A stretch of DNA of 64,000 bases from Rhodococcus sp. UNC23MFCrub1.1 (GCF_000686025.1 NZ_JMLQ01000005.1:1-64000); one strand, 5' to 3'. Shown: positions 8,095 to 16,748, counted from the first letter of the stretch. The notes: generated by a model not told the origin, from the letters alone. Numbers and translations: made by a program.

Positions 8095-9639
8095 CTACCG
8101 TCCCGGCACGTACTTCAGCGCCCGGATGAAGATCGGCAACGTCTTCGCCCAGAGCTTCGGAGGCAGCCGTCGTCCGCCGAGGTTGATCAGGCGCGTCGTG
8201 GAGACGGTCTGCGACTCGGTGTACTTCAGGACGCCGTCCGGTCCGTGTCGACGACCGACGCCCGAGACACCCATGCCGCCCATCGGCGCACCGGTGCTTC
8301 CCCAGGTCGGCGCGTACCCCTCGTCCACGTTCACGGTGCCGGCGTGCAGTCGCGCGGCGATGGCCTCGCCCTGCGCCTTCGTCTTCGCCCACACGCTGGC
8401 GTTCAGTCCGTACTCGGTGGCGTTGGCCCGCTCGACAGCCTCGTCGACACTGGCGACGGGGTAGATGGAGACGAGGGGACCGAACGTCTCGGCTCCCCAG
8501 CACTCCATGTCGTCGGTCACGCCGGTGAGCACGGTGGGCTCGTAGAACAGCGGGCCGATGTCGGGGCGTGCCTTGCCGCCGGCGACCACGGTCGCACCCT
8601 TCACCTTCGCATCGTCCACGTGGTTCGAGATGGCCTTGACCTGGTCCTCCGAGATGAGGCTGCCCATCTCGACCCCGAACTCGTACGTGGCGGCCAGCGT
8701 CATGCGGCGCACCCGCTCACCGAACGCGGCGGTGAACTTGTCGGCGATCGACTTCTCGACGTAGATGCGCTCGATGGAGATGCAGAGCTGACCGGAGTTG
8801 GAGAAGCAGGCACGGACGGCCGCGTCGACCACCTCGGGGATCTTGGCGCCGGCGGCGACGATCATGGCGTTCTTGCCGCCGAGCTCGGCGGAGAACCCGA
8901 TGAGTCGCCGACCGGTCTGCTCGGCGAGAAGCTGGCCGGTGGCGGTGGAACCCGTGAACATCAGGTAGTCGGAGGTGTCGACGATGGCGGTGCCCACCAC
9001 CGATCCGGGGCCGGGAACCACGGCGAAGAGGTCACGGGGCAGACCGGCCTGGTAGAGCAGTTCGACACATGCGAGCGCGCAGTACGGCGTCTGGCTGTCC
9101 GGCTTCAGCACGATGCCGTTGCCGGCCATCAGAGCCGGGATGGCATCGGACACCGCGAGGGTCATCGGGTAGTTCCACGGCGAGATGATGCCGACGATGC
9201 CTTTGGGCTGGTAGTTGACCTGCGTCTTGGTCAGCACGGGAAGCATGCCCTTGACGCGCTTGCTCTTCAGCAGTTCGCCGGAGACCCGCGCGTAGTGCCG
9301 CGCCGTCATCGCGATGTCGAGGACCTCCTCCTGGGCGGCGGACCGGGACTTCCCGGTCTCTGCCTGCGCCAGGTCGATGAGCGACGCCCGGTGCTTCAAC
9401 ACGAGGTCGCGATACTTGTGGAGGATCTTCGCTCGATCTGCGATGGACGTCGTCGCCCACCGCTTCTGGGCTGCGCGGACCTTGTCGTTCGCCGCCAGCA
9501 CGTCGTCGCGGGTGCCGACGGGGATGGTCGCCATCTCGCGGCCGGTGAACACCTCGATGACGGGCTTGGTCTCCCGGCCCGGTGCGACCGAGGCGAGGGC
9601 GACGAGTCGTGTGAACGTGTCTGCGGTCGGCGCTGACAT
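8095..9639 (-). CDS. Succinate-semialdehyde dehydrogenase (NADP+), GabD2-like
   Basis: A 514-residue aldehyde dehydrogenase. It converts succinate semialdehyde to succinate with NAD(P)+ in the cytosol. Visible motifs are IISPWNYPM (cofactor site, about residue 150), FTGSTATGQ, the general-base strand ELGGKNAMIV with its Glu, and the nucleophile in SNSGQLCISIERIYV. It is closest in style to the mycobacterial GabD2 group. The ATG at 9639 is preceded by GGGAGA and begins MSAPTADTFTRLVALAS; sequence further upstream does not look coding. It is divergent from a MerR/TipA-type regulator. A broader fatty-aldehyde or GABA-derived substrate range is possible. Confidence 0.88.
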   Translation of the reverse strand: MSAPTADTFTRLVALASVAPGRETKPVIEVFTGREMATIPVGTRDDVLAANDKVRAAQKRWATTSIADRAKILHKYRDLVLKHRASLIDLAQAETGKSRSAAQEEVLDIAMTARHYARVSGELLKSKRVKGMLPVLTKTQVNYQPKGIVGIISPWNYPMTLAVSDAIPALMAGNGIVLKPDSQTPYCALACVELLYQAGLPRDLFAVVPGPGSVVGTAIVDTSDYLMFTGSTATGQLLAEQTGRRLIGFSAELGGKNAMIVAAGAKIPEVVDAAVRACFSNSGQLCISIERIYVEKSIADKFTAAFGERVRRMTLAATYEFGVEMGSLISEDQVKAISNHVDDAKVKGATVVAGGKARPDIGPLFYEPTVLTGVTDDMECWGAETFGPLVSIYPVASVDEAVERANATEYGLNASVWAKTKAQGEAIAARLHAGTVNVDEGYAPTWGSTGAPMGGMGVSGVGRRHGPDGVLKYTESQTVSTTRLINLGGRRLPPKLWAKTLPIFIRALKYVPGR

Positions 9640-9771
9640 GCGTATCTCCCAGTGGCGGATGAGTGTGACGACGGTTGACGGATACACCGTCGGTATCGAC
9701 ACGGTACGCCAGGAGTGCGTTCGGACACAGCCCCCGACCGGACGCCTCGGCGGATCGGGCCAAGATTGTGC

Positions 9772-9793
9772 TTGACCCTCACGCAACGGGAGG
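9772..9793 (+). promoter_or_regulatory. Promoter/operator of the MerR-type gene
   Basis: TTGACC (9772-9777) overlaps the left arm of CCTC (9777-9780)-N9-GAGG (9790-9793), a small dyad just before the regulator's GTG at 9801. TipA-type MerR regulators commonly bind such a CCTCAC...GAGG dyad over their own promoter. This supports autoregulation. Confidence 0.5.
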
Positions 9794-9800
9794 CAGGACA

Positions 9801-10577
9801 GTGACCGGTGTGAACGATGCACTGACCGTGGGACAGGTCGCCGCGCTGGCAGACGTCAGCGTGCGCACCCTGCACCACTACGACGCGGTGGGGCTGGTGG
9901 TGCCCGGCGGCAGGTCTCCTGCGGGATACCGCACCTACTCCTCGCAGGACGTGGAGCGCCTGTACTCCGTGCTGACCTATCGCGAACTCGGGTTCCCGCT
10001 GACCGAGATCAAGGAGATACTCGACGATCCCGCCGCGGACGCGCTTGAGCATCTCCGACGGCAGCGCACCCTGCTCGACCGGCGCATCGCTCACCTGACA
10101 GCCATGGCTAACGCCGTGGACACCGTGATCGAGAGGAAGACGATGGGTACGAACCTGACCCCGGCCGAGCAGCGTGAGATATGGGGCGACGACTGGGCCG
10201 GCGAGAAGTACGAGGACGAGGCCCGCGAGCGCTGGGGAACCACCGACGCGTGGGCCCAGAGCACGGAGCGCACCGCCGCGATGTCGGCCGACGACTGGCG
10301 TGCGATCAAGGCCGACACCGAACAACTCGAGGCTGATCTCGCGGCAGCGATGCTCCGCGGCGTGGAGCCCGGTTCGGACGAGGCCGACGTCCTCGCGGAA
10401 CGCCACCGAGCGTCGATCGACCGTTTCTACGACTGCGATCACGCGATGCATGTCTGCGTGGCCGGGATGTACACCGCCGACGAGCGGTTCCGCGCGCACT
10501 ACGACGGGCGGGCCGCCGGGCTGGCGGAGTGGATCGTCGCCGTCGTCGGAGCGAACGCCCGCGAGAACGGGGCCTGA
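9801..10577 (+). CDS. MerR-family regulator with TipAS ligand domain
   Basis: A 258-residue regulator. The MerR DNA-binding winged helix occupies about residues 8-75 ([53 protein letters not shown]). A coiled dimerisation helix is at about 85-125. The TipAS ligand-binding domain covers about 140-258 ([38 protein letters not shown]). TipAS domains bind thiopeptides and other hydrophobic multidrug ligands. GTG 9801 is preceded by GGGAGGCAGGACA. It is divergent from the aldehyde dehydrogenase, which may or may not be its target. Confidence 0.93.
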   Translation: MTGVNDALTVGQVAALADVSVRTLHHYDAVGLVVPGGRSPAGYRTYSSQDVERLYSVLTYRELGFPLTEIKEILDDPAADALEHLRRQRTLLDRRIAHLTAMANAVDTVIERKTMGTNLTPAEQREIWGDDWAGEKYEDEARERWGTTDAWAQSTERTAAMSADDWRAIKADTEQLEADLAAAMLRGVEPGSDEADVLAERHRASIDRFYDCDHAMHVCVAGMYTADERFRAHYDGRAAGLAEWIVAVVGANARENGA

Positions 10578-10583
10578 CACACG

Positions 10584-10619
10584 GACGGAGCACGAGGCCG
10601 AGAGGCCACGTGCTCCGTC
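10584..10619. terminator. Bidirectional terminator hairpin
   Basis: GACGGAGCACG (10584-10594) pairs perfectly with CGTGCTCCGTC (10609-10619) across a 14-base loop. It lies between the stop codons of the convergent MerR and DUF6480 genes. No clear T-run is present, as is common for high-GC actinobacterial terminators. Confidence 0.65.
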
Positions 10620-10639
10620 GTCAGTTCTGTCGGGCGGCT

Positions 10640-10861
10640 CTAGACGAGGCCCGCGATCCGGCCCACGACACCGAGGACGATCAGCACCACGACGACGCCG
10701 ACCGCGACCAGGAACACGATCGCGGGTGTCCGAGTGCGCTGGGGCGGTTCATGATTGGGACCCGCGGCCGACGTGGAGTCCGGCGGCGTGTCACCCGGCA
10801 CGATGCTGCCACCGGGTTCGAGTCCTGCAGTCTCTGCGGGATCGGGGTTCTGGCCGGACAT
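10640..10861 (-). CDS. DUF6480-type small membrane protein
   Basis: A 73-residue protein: an N-terminal soluble stretch ([23 protein letters not shown]), a short linker, and one C-terminal helix ([21 protein letters not shown]) ending IAGLV. The NPDP-GLEPGG-PPGDTPP layout followed by a single helix is typical of the uncharacterised actinobacterial DUF6480 family. The ATG at 10861 is preferred because AGAGGA precedes it and the family usually begins here. An in-frame ATG at 10939 would add 26 residues. Function unknown. Confidence 0.75.
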   Translation of the reverse strand: MSGQNPDPAETAGLEPGGSIVPGDTPPDSTSAAGPNHEPPQRTRTPAIVFLVAVGVVVVLIVLGVVGRIAGLV

Positions 10862-11063
10862 GGGGTGGTCCTCTCGGGTGGCGTCGCGCGCAGTCTCGTC
10901 ACCGGTGTGACCGTCGTTGCCGTCGTGACTTGTACTCATGACGTGCGGGTTCCCCCGACCTGCACCGTCCAATCGACCTCGAGGGACCGAACCGCCGACG
11001 CACCAACCGCCGCCCCGGCGGGTGTCCCCGACAGCGTGACCCGACGTGCCGTAGGACTGCCGC

Positions 11064-11069
11064 TAGCCT
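11064..11069 (+). promoter_or_regulatory. Likely -10 of leaderless rraA-like transcript
   Basis: TAGCCT ends 8 bases before the ATG at 11078, so transcription would begin at or within a base or two of the start codon. No ribosome-binding site precedes the ATG. Confidence 0.45.
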
Positions 11070-11077
11070 GTGACGCC

Positions 11078-11572
11078 ATGAGCACCTTCATCGCGACCGC
11101 CGATCTCGCCGACACCATCGGGCCGGACATCCGGAGCTGCGACACGCAGTTCCGTCAGCTCGGGGCCGTGCGGGAGTTCTGCGGACCCATCACCACCATT
11201 CGCTGCTTTCAGGACAACTTGCTGGTCAAGCAGACATTGTCGGAGCCCGGCAACGGCGGAGTCCTGGTGGTCGACGGCGACGCGAGTGTCCACACCGCCC
11301 TCGTCGGCGACATCATCGCCGGGCGCGGTGTGGACAACGGGTGGGCGGGCGTCATCGTCAACGGTGCCGTGCGCGACTCGGCCATCCTGGCGACTCTCGC
11401 CATCGGGGTGAAGGCGCTGGGAACCAACCCGCGCAAGAGCACGCAGACAGGGTCGGGTGAGAAGAACGTCACAGTCGAGTTCGGCGGAGTCACCTTCATC
11501 CCCGGCGAGTTCGTCTACAGCGACGACGACGGTGTCGTCGTCGCGGCGCAACCCCTCCCGCCTCAGGGCTGA
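11078..11572 (+). CDS. RraA-like protein / HMG aldolase family
   Basis: A 164-residue protein of the RraA family, close to the usual 155-165 residues. Family features are [21 protein letters not shown] (about 35-55), [20 protein letters not shown] (about 64-84) and [17 protein letters not shown] (about 89-105). The NGAVRD Arg-Asp pair and the upstream acidic residues coordinate metal and substrate in RraA-fold 4-hydroxy-4-methyl-2-oxoglutarate/oxaloacetate aldolases. Most actinobacterial members are called regulators of RNase E, but the motif supports aldolase or decarboxylase chemistry. It is convergent with the S4-domain gene. Confidence 0.88.
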   Translation: MSTFIATADLADTIGPDIRSCDTQFRQLGAVREFCGPITTIRCFQDNLLVKQTLSEPGNGGVLVVDGDASVHTALVGDIIAGRGVDNGWAGVIVNGAVRDSAILATLAIGVKALGTNPRKSTQTGSGEKNVTVEFGGVTFIPGEFVYSDDDGVVVAAQPLPPQG

Positions 11573-11580
11573 CCGGCAGC

Positions 11581-11895
11581 TCAGGCCTGAGCGACGCGGG
11601 CGGACACCCCGCCGACGGTGACGGTGTCGCCCGCACGGAGCTGACGTCCTCGGCGCAGTTCGGTCTCACCGTTGACTTCGACGAGACCGTCCGCGATGAC
11701 GGCCTTCGCCTCGGACCCCGACTCGATGAGGTCGGCCAGCTTGAGGAACTGCCCCAGCCTGATCACCTCGTCGCGGATCTCGACCGTTCGATCGCTGCAG
11801 TGATCCCGGCCGTCCTCCGGCCTTCCCGCATGACCCCGGCCGGCCTCCGGCCTTCCCGCGTGATCCCGGCCGGCCTCCGGCCTTCCCGCAGTCAC
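11581..11895 (-). CDS. S4-domain RNA-binding protein with repeat-extended N-terminus
   Basis: A 104-residue protein. Residues about 45-104 form a YbcJ-like S4 domain (IRLGQFLKLADLIESGSEAK, VIADGLVEVNGETELRRGRQLRAGD), which binds structured RNA. Family members normally begin just before IRLGQFLKL. Here residues 3-32 are three copies of a decapeptide (AGRPEAGRDH, AGRPEAGRGH, AGRPEDGRDH) encoded by the 30-bp tandem repeats at 11801-11890. The GTG at 11895 overlaps the stop of the upstream dehydrogenase by 4 bases. An internal GTG just before IRLGQF could be an alternative start that bypasses the repeats. The repeats look like an insertion that was kept in frame. Confidence 0.8.
   Translation of the reverse strand: MTAGRPEAGRDHAGRPEAGRGHAGRPEDGRDHCSDRTVEIRDEVIRLGQFLKLADLIESGSEAKAVIADGLVEVNGETELRRGRQLRAGDTVTVGGVSARVAQA
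11801..11890 (-). repeat. Three tandem 30-bp palindromic repeat units
   Basis: Units at 11801-11830, 11831-11860 and 11861-11890 differ by only a few bases. Each contains a GGCCGG-AGG-CCGGCC type dyad; in the first unit one base is changed (GTCCTCC instead of GGCCTCC on the plus strand). They encode the N-terminal decapeptides of the S4-domain protein. A fourth copy lies at 6592-6621. Confidence 0.9.
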
Positions 11896-13403
11896 AGGAA
11901 GGTCACCCCCTGGGCGAGCGGCAGCTCCGAGCTGTAGTTGACCGTGTTGGTGGTGCGTCGCATGTAGGACTTCCAGGCGTCACTGCCCGATTCGCGCCCG
12001 CCACCGGTCTCCTTCTCGCCGCCGAACGCGCCGCCGATCTCCGCGCCCGACGGGCCGATGTTCACGTTCGCGATGCCGCAGTCCGACCCTGCCGCCGACA
12101 GGAAGCGTTCCGCCTCGCGCAGGTCCGTCGTGAAGATCGACGACGACAGCCCCTGCGGTACGTCGTTGTGGAGGGCGATGGCCTCGTCCAGGTCGCTGTA
12201 GGTCATGACGTACAGAATGGGCGCGAACGTCTCACGGCGCACCACGTCGGTCTGCGCGGGCATCCGCACGATGGCCGGCTGGACGTAGACACCGTCCTCG
12301 GCGCCCGCCACTCGCACCCGCTCACCACCCGCGACGACGGTGCCGCCGTCCTTCCGCGCGAGCTCCAACGCGTCGGCGTACCCGTCGTGCGCGGCCTCGT
12401 CGATCAGCGGTCCGACCAGCGTCGACGAGTCGAGCGGCGACCCGACGGGCAACGACGAGTACGCGGTACCCAGTCGGTCGACGAGGGTGTCGGCGACGGA
12501 CTCGTGCACGATGACGCGGCGCAGGGACGTGCACCGTTGACCGGCCGTGCCGGCCGCGGAGAACACCAGGCCGCGGACGGTGAGGTCGAGATCGGCGCTC
12601 GGACAGACGATCGCGGCGTTGTTGCCGCCGAGTTCGAGGAGCACGCGGCCGAACCGTGCCGCGACGCGGGGGCCCACCTCGCGACCCATGCGGGTCGATC
12701 CGGTGGCGGAGACCAGGGCGATGCGCGGATCGTCGACGAGGGTCTCACCGACGGCACGGTCACCGACGACGAGTTGCGCCACCGCCGGCGACACCCCGGC
12801 ACGGCGTGCGGCTTCCTCGAACAGCGCCTGCACGGCCACCGCGGTGACGGGCGTCTTCTCCGACGGCTTCCACACCACCGTGTCGCCGGCGACGAGGGCG
12901 AGCACGGTGTTCCACGACCACACCGCGACCGGGAAGTTGAAGGCCGTGATCACGGCGACGACTCCGAGTGGGTGCCACTGCTCCATCATCCGGTGGCCGG
13001 GCCGCTCGGTGGCGATGGTGTTGCCGTAGAGCTGGCGGGACAGTCCGACGCCGAAGTCGCAGATGTCGATCATCTCCTGGACCTCGCCGAGGCCCTCGCT
13101 GACGATCTTGCCGGCCTCGATGGACACCAGCTCACCGAGTGCGTCCTTGTGTTCGCGGAGCAGTTCACCCAGCTCCCGCACCAGACCGCCGCGTACCGGC
13201 GCGGGAACGAGAGACCACGACCGGTAGGCGTCCGCGGCTGCGGCGATCACCGAGTCCACGTCGCTCGTGAGCGGCACGTGGCCCAGCACCGCACCGGTGA
13301 TCGGGCTGGTCGCGGCCAGGCCGGAGTCGTGGTCGAGCGGCGCGGCCCCGACTGCGGCGAGCAGCTCGGACGTACGGGCGGACAGGTCGACGGTCGATGT
13401 CAT
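11892..13403 (-). CDS. L-aminoadipate-semialdehyde dehydrogenase (ALDH7 family)
   Basis: A 503-residue ALDH7-type dehydrogenase that oxidises alpha-aminoadipate 6-semialdehyde (piperideine-6-carboxylate) to aminoadipate with NAD+. Motifs: VITAFNFPVAVWSWN (about 155), ATGSTRMGREV (about 235), catalytic Glu in LLELGGNNAAI, catalytic Cys in AAGTAGQRCTSLRR, and the C-terminal ALDH7 signature FGGEKETGGGRESGSDAWK. The ATG at 13403 begins MTSTVDLSART. It is divergent from lysine 6-aminotransferase, whose product is this enzyme's substrate, so together they degrade lysine to aminoadipate. The stop overlaps the S4-gene start. Confidence 0.93.
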   Translation of the reverse strand: MTSTVDLSARTSELLAAVGAAPLDHDSGLAATSPITGAVLGHVPLTSDVDSVIAAAADAYRSWSLVPAPVRGGLVRELGELLREHKDALGELVSIEAGKIVSEGLGEVQEMIDICDFGVGLSRQLYGNTIATERPGHRMMEQWHPLGVVAVITAFNFPVAVWSWNTVLALVAGDTVVWKPSEKTPVTAVAVQALFEEAARRAGVSPAVAQLVVGDRAVGETLVDDPRIALVSATGSTRMGREVGPRVAARFGRVLLELGGNNAAIVCPSADLDLTVRGLVFSAAGTAGQRCTSLRRVIVHESVADTLVDRLGTAYSSLPVGSPLDSSTLVGPLIDEAAHDGYADALELARKDGGTVVAGGERVRVAGAEDGVYVQPAIVRMPAQTDVVRRETFAPILYVMTYSDLDEAIALHNDVPQGLSSSIFTTDLREAERFLSAAGSDCGIANVNIGPSGAEIGGAFGGEKETGGGRESGSDAWKSYMRRTTNTVNYSSELPLAQGVTFL

Positions 13404-13426
13404 GGATTCATTGTCTCCGATGGTCG

Positions 13427-13463
13427 TGACAGGATTTATTCCGGCCCAGATGTTGTTTGACAG
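13427..13463. promoter_or_regulatory. Direct repeats in divergent lysine-catabolism promoter
   Basis: TGACAG occurs at 13427-13432 and 13458-13463, each followed by an AT-rich ATTTAT/TATTTTAT stretch. The two copies are 31 bp apart (about three helical turns) inside the 85-bp space between the aminotransferase and dehydrogenase genes. The local AT content is far above the surroundings. A shared operator is plausible. Confidence 0.4.
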
Positions 13464-13488
13464 TATTTTATCGCGTACTTTCGCGTTC

Positions 13489-14826
13489 ATGACGCAGGTA
13501 CTGCCATCGCGGCCCACCACCCCCGTTCCCGCCGGTGCGCCGGAGTCGGTCCACGACGTGCTGTCGCGCCACATCCTGGCCGACGGCTTCGACATGGTTC
13601 TCGACCTCGAGCGGTCGCACGGCTCCACACTCGTCGATGCGCGGACCGGTGCGTCCTATCTCGACATGTTCACGTTCTTCGCCTCGAACGCGCTCGGGAT
13701 GAACCATCCGTCTCTCGCCCGCGATGACGAGTTCCGGGCGGATCTGCTGACGGCCGCGCTGCACAAGCCGAGCAACTCCGACCTCTACTCCGAGCCGATG
13801 GCCCGCTTCGTCGCGACCTTCGCGCGCGTGCTCGGCATCCCCGAACTACCCCACCTCTTCTTCGTCGAGGGCGGTGCGCTCGCCGTCGAGAACGCCCTGA
13901 AGGTGGCCTTCGACTGGAAGAGCAGGTTGAACGAGTCCCGCGGTCTCGACCCGGCACTGGGCGGACGGATCCTGCACCTCGAGCACGCCTTCCACGGCCG
14001 GTCGGGCTACACCATGTCGCTCACCAACACGGATCCGATCAAGGTCGCGCGTTTCCCGAAGTTCGACTGGCCCCGCATCCCGTCGCCGTACCTGCGCGAG
14101 GGCGCGGACATGGACGCTCTCGAGGCGCGCTCACTGGCCGCTGCGCGGGCCGCGTTCGAGTCGTTCCCCGACGACATCGCCGCCGCCATCGTCGAGCCGA
14201 TCCAGGGCGAGGGCGGCGACCATCACTTCCGACCGTCGTTCCTCCTCGGGCTGCAGGCTCTGTGCCACGAGTTCGACGCATTGTTCGTCGTCGACGAGGT
14301 CCAGTCCGGGGCGGGCATCACCGGCACCGCGTGGGCGCACCAGCAGCTGGGCATCGAACCCGATGTACTCGCCTTCGGCAAGAAGACCCAGGTGTGCGGC
14401 ATCATGGCGGGCCGCCGCGTGGACATGGTGCGCGACAACGTCTTCGAGGTCGGATCCCGGATCAACTCGACGTGGGGCGGCGGCCTGGCCGACATGGTGC
14501 GGGCACGGCGGATCCTCGAGGTGATCGAACGCGACGGCCTCATCGCCCGCGCCGCGGAGAGGGGCGCGATCCTCGGCGCCGCTCTCGACGCACTCGCGGT
14601 GCGTCACCCGTCGATCTCCGACGTGCGGGGACTCGGCCTGTTCCGGGCGTTCTCACTGCCGGACACCGCGACTCGCGATCGACTGATCACGCGGCTCCTC
14701 GTCGACGAGCGCGTGATCATGCTGGGGTGCGGCTCGCGCAGCGTCCGGTTCCGTCCCGCGCTGACCGTGACCGAGGAGGCGCTGGCCGACGCCGTCGCGG
14801 CGATCGACCGGGTTCTCAGCTCGTGA
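13489..14826 (+). CDS. lat: L-lysine 6-aminotransferase
   Basis: A 445-residue class III PLP aminotransferase. It moves the epsilon-amino group of lysine to 2-oxoglutarate, giving aminoadipate semialdehyde and glutamate. It matches the actinobacterial LAT type: TFFASNALGMNHPSL (about 60), FVEGGALAVENALKVAFDWK (about 125-145), EPIQGEGGDHHFRP (about 238), VDEVQSGAGITG, and the PLP-binding lysine in LAFGKKTQVCGIM (about residue 300). The ATG at 13489 gives MTQVLPSRPTTP, with no strong Shine-Dalgarno. It is divergent from its pathway partner. In mycobacteria the orthologue is stress- and Lrp-responsive; no Lrp gene is in this window. Confidence 0.93.
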   Translation: MTQVLPSRPTTPVPAGAPESVHDVLSRHILADGFDMVLDLERSHGSTLVDARTGASYLDMFTFFASNALGMNHPSLARDDEFRADLLTAALHKPSNSDLYSEPMARFVATFARVLGIPELPHLFFVEGGALAVENALKVAFDWKSRLNESRGLDPALGGRILHLEHAFHGRSGYTMSLTNTDPIKVARFPKFDWPRIPSPYLREGADMDALEARSLAAARAAFESFPDDIAAAIVEPIQGEGGDHHFRPSFLLGLQALCHEFDALFVVDEVQSGAGITGTAWAHQQLGIEPDVLAFGKKTQVCGIMAGRRVDMVRDNVFEVGSRINSTWGGGLADMVRARRILEVIERDGLIARAAERGAILGAALDALAVRHPSISDVRGLGLFRAFSLPDTATRDRLITRLLVDERVIMLGCGSRSVRFRPALTVTEEALADAVAAIDRVLSS

Positions 14827-14874
14827 CCGGATTGTCTGTGTACGCCGAGTGACAGGCACTGCGCCGGGCTCCGC

Positions 14875-14880
14875 TACCAT
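14875..14880 (+). promoter_or_regulatory. Likely -10 of leaderless hydrolase transcript
   Basis: TACCAT ends 6 bases before the ATG at 14887. GTGACA lies about 20 bases further upstream. The predicted transcript would start at the ATG. Confidence 0.45.
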
Positions 14881-14886
14881 CCGCCC

Positions 14887-15696
14887 ATGACACTGCGCTA
14901 CGACGTCGACGGTCACGGTCCCACCCTCGTACTGGTGCACGGAGTCGTTCACCGCCGCCAGGCGTGGGACGCGGTGCTGGACCTGCTCACGCCCTATCGG
15001 CGGGTCGTGACCGTGGACCTGCCCGGGCACGGGGAGTCTGAGCCGCTGCACGAGTCCGGTGAGAACGTGCTGCTCACGCTCCAGAACGAGGTCACCGAGT
15101 TCGTCCGCGAGATCGAGGAGCCGGACCACCAGGTGCACATCGCCGGCAACTCGCTCGGCGGCTACGTCGCGCTGTGTCTCGCCGCGCAGGGTGAGGTGGC
15201 GTCGGCCACCGCGCTGTCCCCCGCCGGCTTCTTCCTCAACCACACCGACCAGGCTCGAACCATGGTGACGTTCCGCGCGATGCGGACCGTCGCGCGCACG
15301 TTCGGCAAGGCCACACCGACTGCGCTCAAGATGCGGGCGGTGCGGTACCCCACGCTGCTGCCGTTCTTCGCGCATCCGAGCAGGGTGTCGTACGAGGCCG
15401 CCGTCGTCGACGCCTCGTCACTCACCACCAACGCGATGATCGACGCGGGCATCGACGCGCCGTTCGAGTTCCCGCCACTCACCGAACCGCTGGTGCCGGT
15501 GACGGTGGCGTGGGGCACGCGAGACCTGATCCTGCCGCACTACCAGGTGCGGGGCGTCCGTCGCCGCTTCCCGCACGCCCGCGTCATCTCGGTCCCCGGG
15601 GTCGGCCACGTGCCGATGACGGACAACCCCGAGCTGATCGCGTCGATCCTCCTCGCGGGAAGTCAGGACCGGTCCCCGACCGCAGACCCGTCCTGA
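14887..15696 (+). CDS. Alpha/beta-fold hydrolase
   Basis: A 269-residue alpha/beta hydrolase. Visible features: the oxyanion segment LVHGVVHRRQAWD (about 18-30), VDLPGHGESE (about 45), the nucleophile elbow AGNSLGGYVAL with Ser near residue 88 (G-N-S-L-G), Asp in WGTRDLILPHYQ (about 215), and His in PGVGHVPMTDNPE (about 242). All three catalytic residues are present. It is a cytosolic esterase/lipase-like enzyme of unknown substrate. It ends 4 bases from the convergent nitronate monooxygenase stop. Confidence 0.88.
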   Translation: MTLRYDVDGHGPTLVLVHGVVHRRQAWDAVLDLLTPYRRVVTVDLPGHGESEPLHESGENVLLTLQNEVTEFVREIEEPDHQVHIAGNSLGGYVALCLAAQGEVASATALSPAGFFLNHTDQARTMVTFRAMRTVARTFGKATPTALKMRAVRYPTLLPFFAHPSRVSYEAAVVDASSLTTNAMIDAGIDAPFEFPPLTEPLVPVTVAWGTRDLILPHYQVRGVRRRFPHARVISVPGVGHVPMTDNPELIASILLAGSQDRSPTADPS

Positions 15697-15700
15697 GGTT

Positions 15701-16741
15701 CTAGGCGGTCTCCATCTCGGCGACGATCCGCGCGACGATGTCCGCGGCCGGCGCGGCGATCACCGAACGCCACCCGGTACCGGCCCACAGGTTGGGCACG
15801 TCCGCTCGGCCGGCAGCCGTCGCCGCGGTGCGGATCGGGCCCGTGATCGCGTTGACATCGGGATAGCCGGCCGGTGCGGAGGCCGTGAACTGCGCCGCGA
15901 ACTCGTTCTCGAGTCCCCGAGCCGGTCGTCCCGAGAACGCACGCGTCACCACGGTGCGCCGGTAGCGACGGTCCAGCAGTGCGGCGCGGTGCACCGCCGA
16001 GGTACCGGCCTCGTCGGAGCACAGGAACGCGGTGCCCATCTGCGCAGCGACGGCGCCGAGTCCGAGAGCGGCCACCACGCCGGACCCGTCCATGATCCCG
16101 CCGGCCGCGATCAAGGGCACGTCGACCGACAGTCCGACGGCGAGCAGCAGGGACGGCAGCGACATCGCGTCACCGCCTCGAGGAGACGACGCGTCGTCCG
16201 TGAAGACGCCCCGGTGTCCACCGGCCTCGCTGCCCTGGACGACGAGCATGTCGGCCCCGTCCTCGACGGCCTCGCGGGCCTCGTCGACCGAGGTGACCGT
16301 CCCGATCATCAGGGCGCCGATCTCGTGCACGCGGGCGGTGAGCTCGGCGCCGGGTCGACCGAACGTGACCGACACGGCCGCCGGGCGGTGGGCGAGCACC
16401 ACGTCGATCACCGCGTCGATGTCGTCGGGGCCGGGTGTCGCCGGGCCGGGTACGACCCCGAACTCAGCGGCGATCGGGGCCAGCGCGGCGCGGTACGACT
16501 CCATCTCGTCGGCGACCGCGATGTGCGCTGACGGGAGGAAGAGATTGACGCCGTACGGCGCCGACGTGAGGGACTCGATCTCGGAGAGCCGGCCGTCGAG
16601 CGCCTCCGGGCTCAGCAGCGCTCCGGCCAGGTACCCCAGGCCACCGGCATCGCTCACGGCGGCGGTCAGGGCGGGGGTGGACGGGCCTCCGGCCATCGGC
16701 GCGCACACGACGGGAAGCCTGGCAGGGAACACAGCGGTCAT
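15701..16741 (-). CDS. Nitronate monooxygenase-family FMN protein
   Basis: A 346-residue TIM-barrel protein of the nitronate monooxygenase (2-nitropropane dioxygenase) family. It starts with PVVCAPMAGGPSTPALTAAVSDAGGLGYL, which carries FMN-contact residues. DMLVVQGSEAGGHRGVF (about 165-182) includes the family Gly-Gly-His. ADIIAAGGIMDG-like VPLIAAGGIMDGSGV (about 210) and AVAAQMGTAFLCSDEA (phosphate loop, about 230) follow. The members oxidise alkyl nitronates such as propionate-3-nitronate. It has no obvious Shine-Dalgarno; TACGAT lies 7 bases upstream of the ATG. Confidence 0.9.
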   Translation of the reverse strand: MTAVFPARLPVVCAPMAGGPSTPALTAAVSDAGGLGYLAGALLSPEALDGRLSEIESLTSAPYGVNLFLPSAHIAVADEMESYRAALAPIAAEFGVVPGPATPGPDDIDAVIDVVLAHRPAAVSVTFGRPGAELTARVHEIGALMIGTVTSVDEAREAVEDGADMLVVQGSEAGGHRGVFTDDASSPRGGDAMSLPSLLLAVGLSVDVPLIAAGGIMDGSGVVAALGLGAVAAQMGTAFLCSDEAGTSAVHRAALLDRRYRRTVVTRAFSGRPARGLENEFAAQFTASAPAGYPDVNAITGPIRTAATAAGRADVPNLWAGTGWRSVIAAPAADIVARIVAEMETA

Positions 16742-16748
16742 GCGGCCG

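Noticed and set aside
6658-9636. A 992-codon open frame on the plus strand
   Set aside because: It runs antisense to the CNNM and aldehyde dehydrogenase genes and has a composition typical of GC-rich shadow frames, with no recognisable domain.
11329-11337. Single DnaA box TGTGGACAA
   Set aside because: It is isolated inside the RraA coding sequence (GVDN codons) and expected by chance once in such a length.
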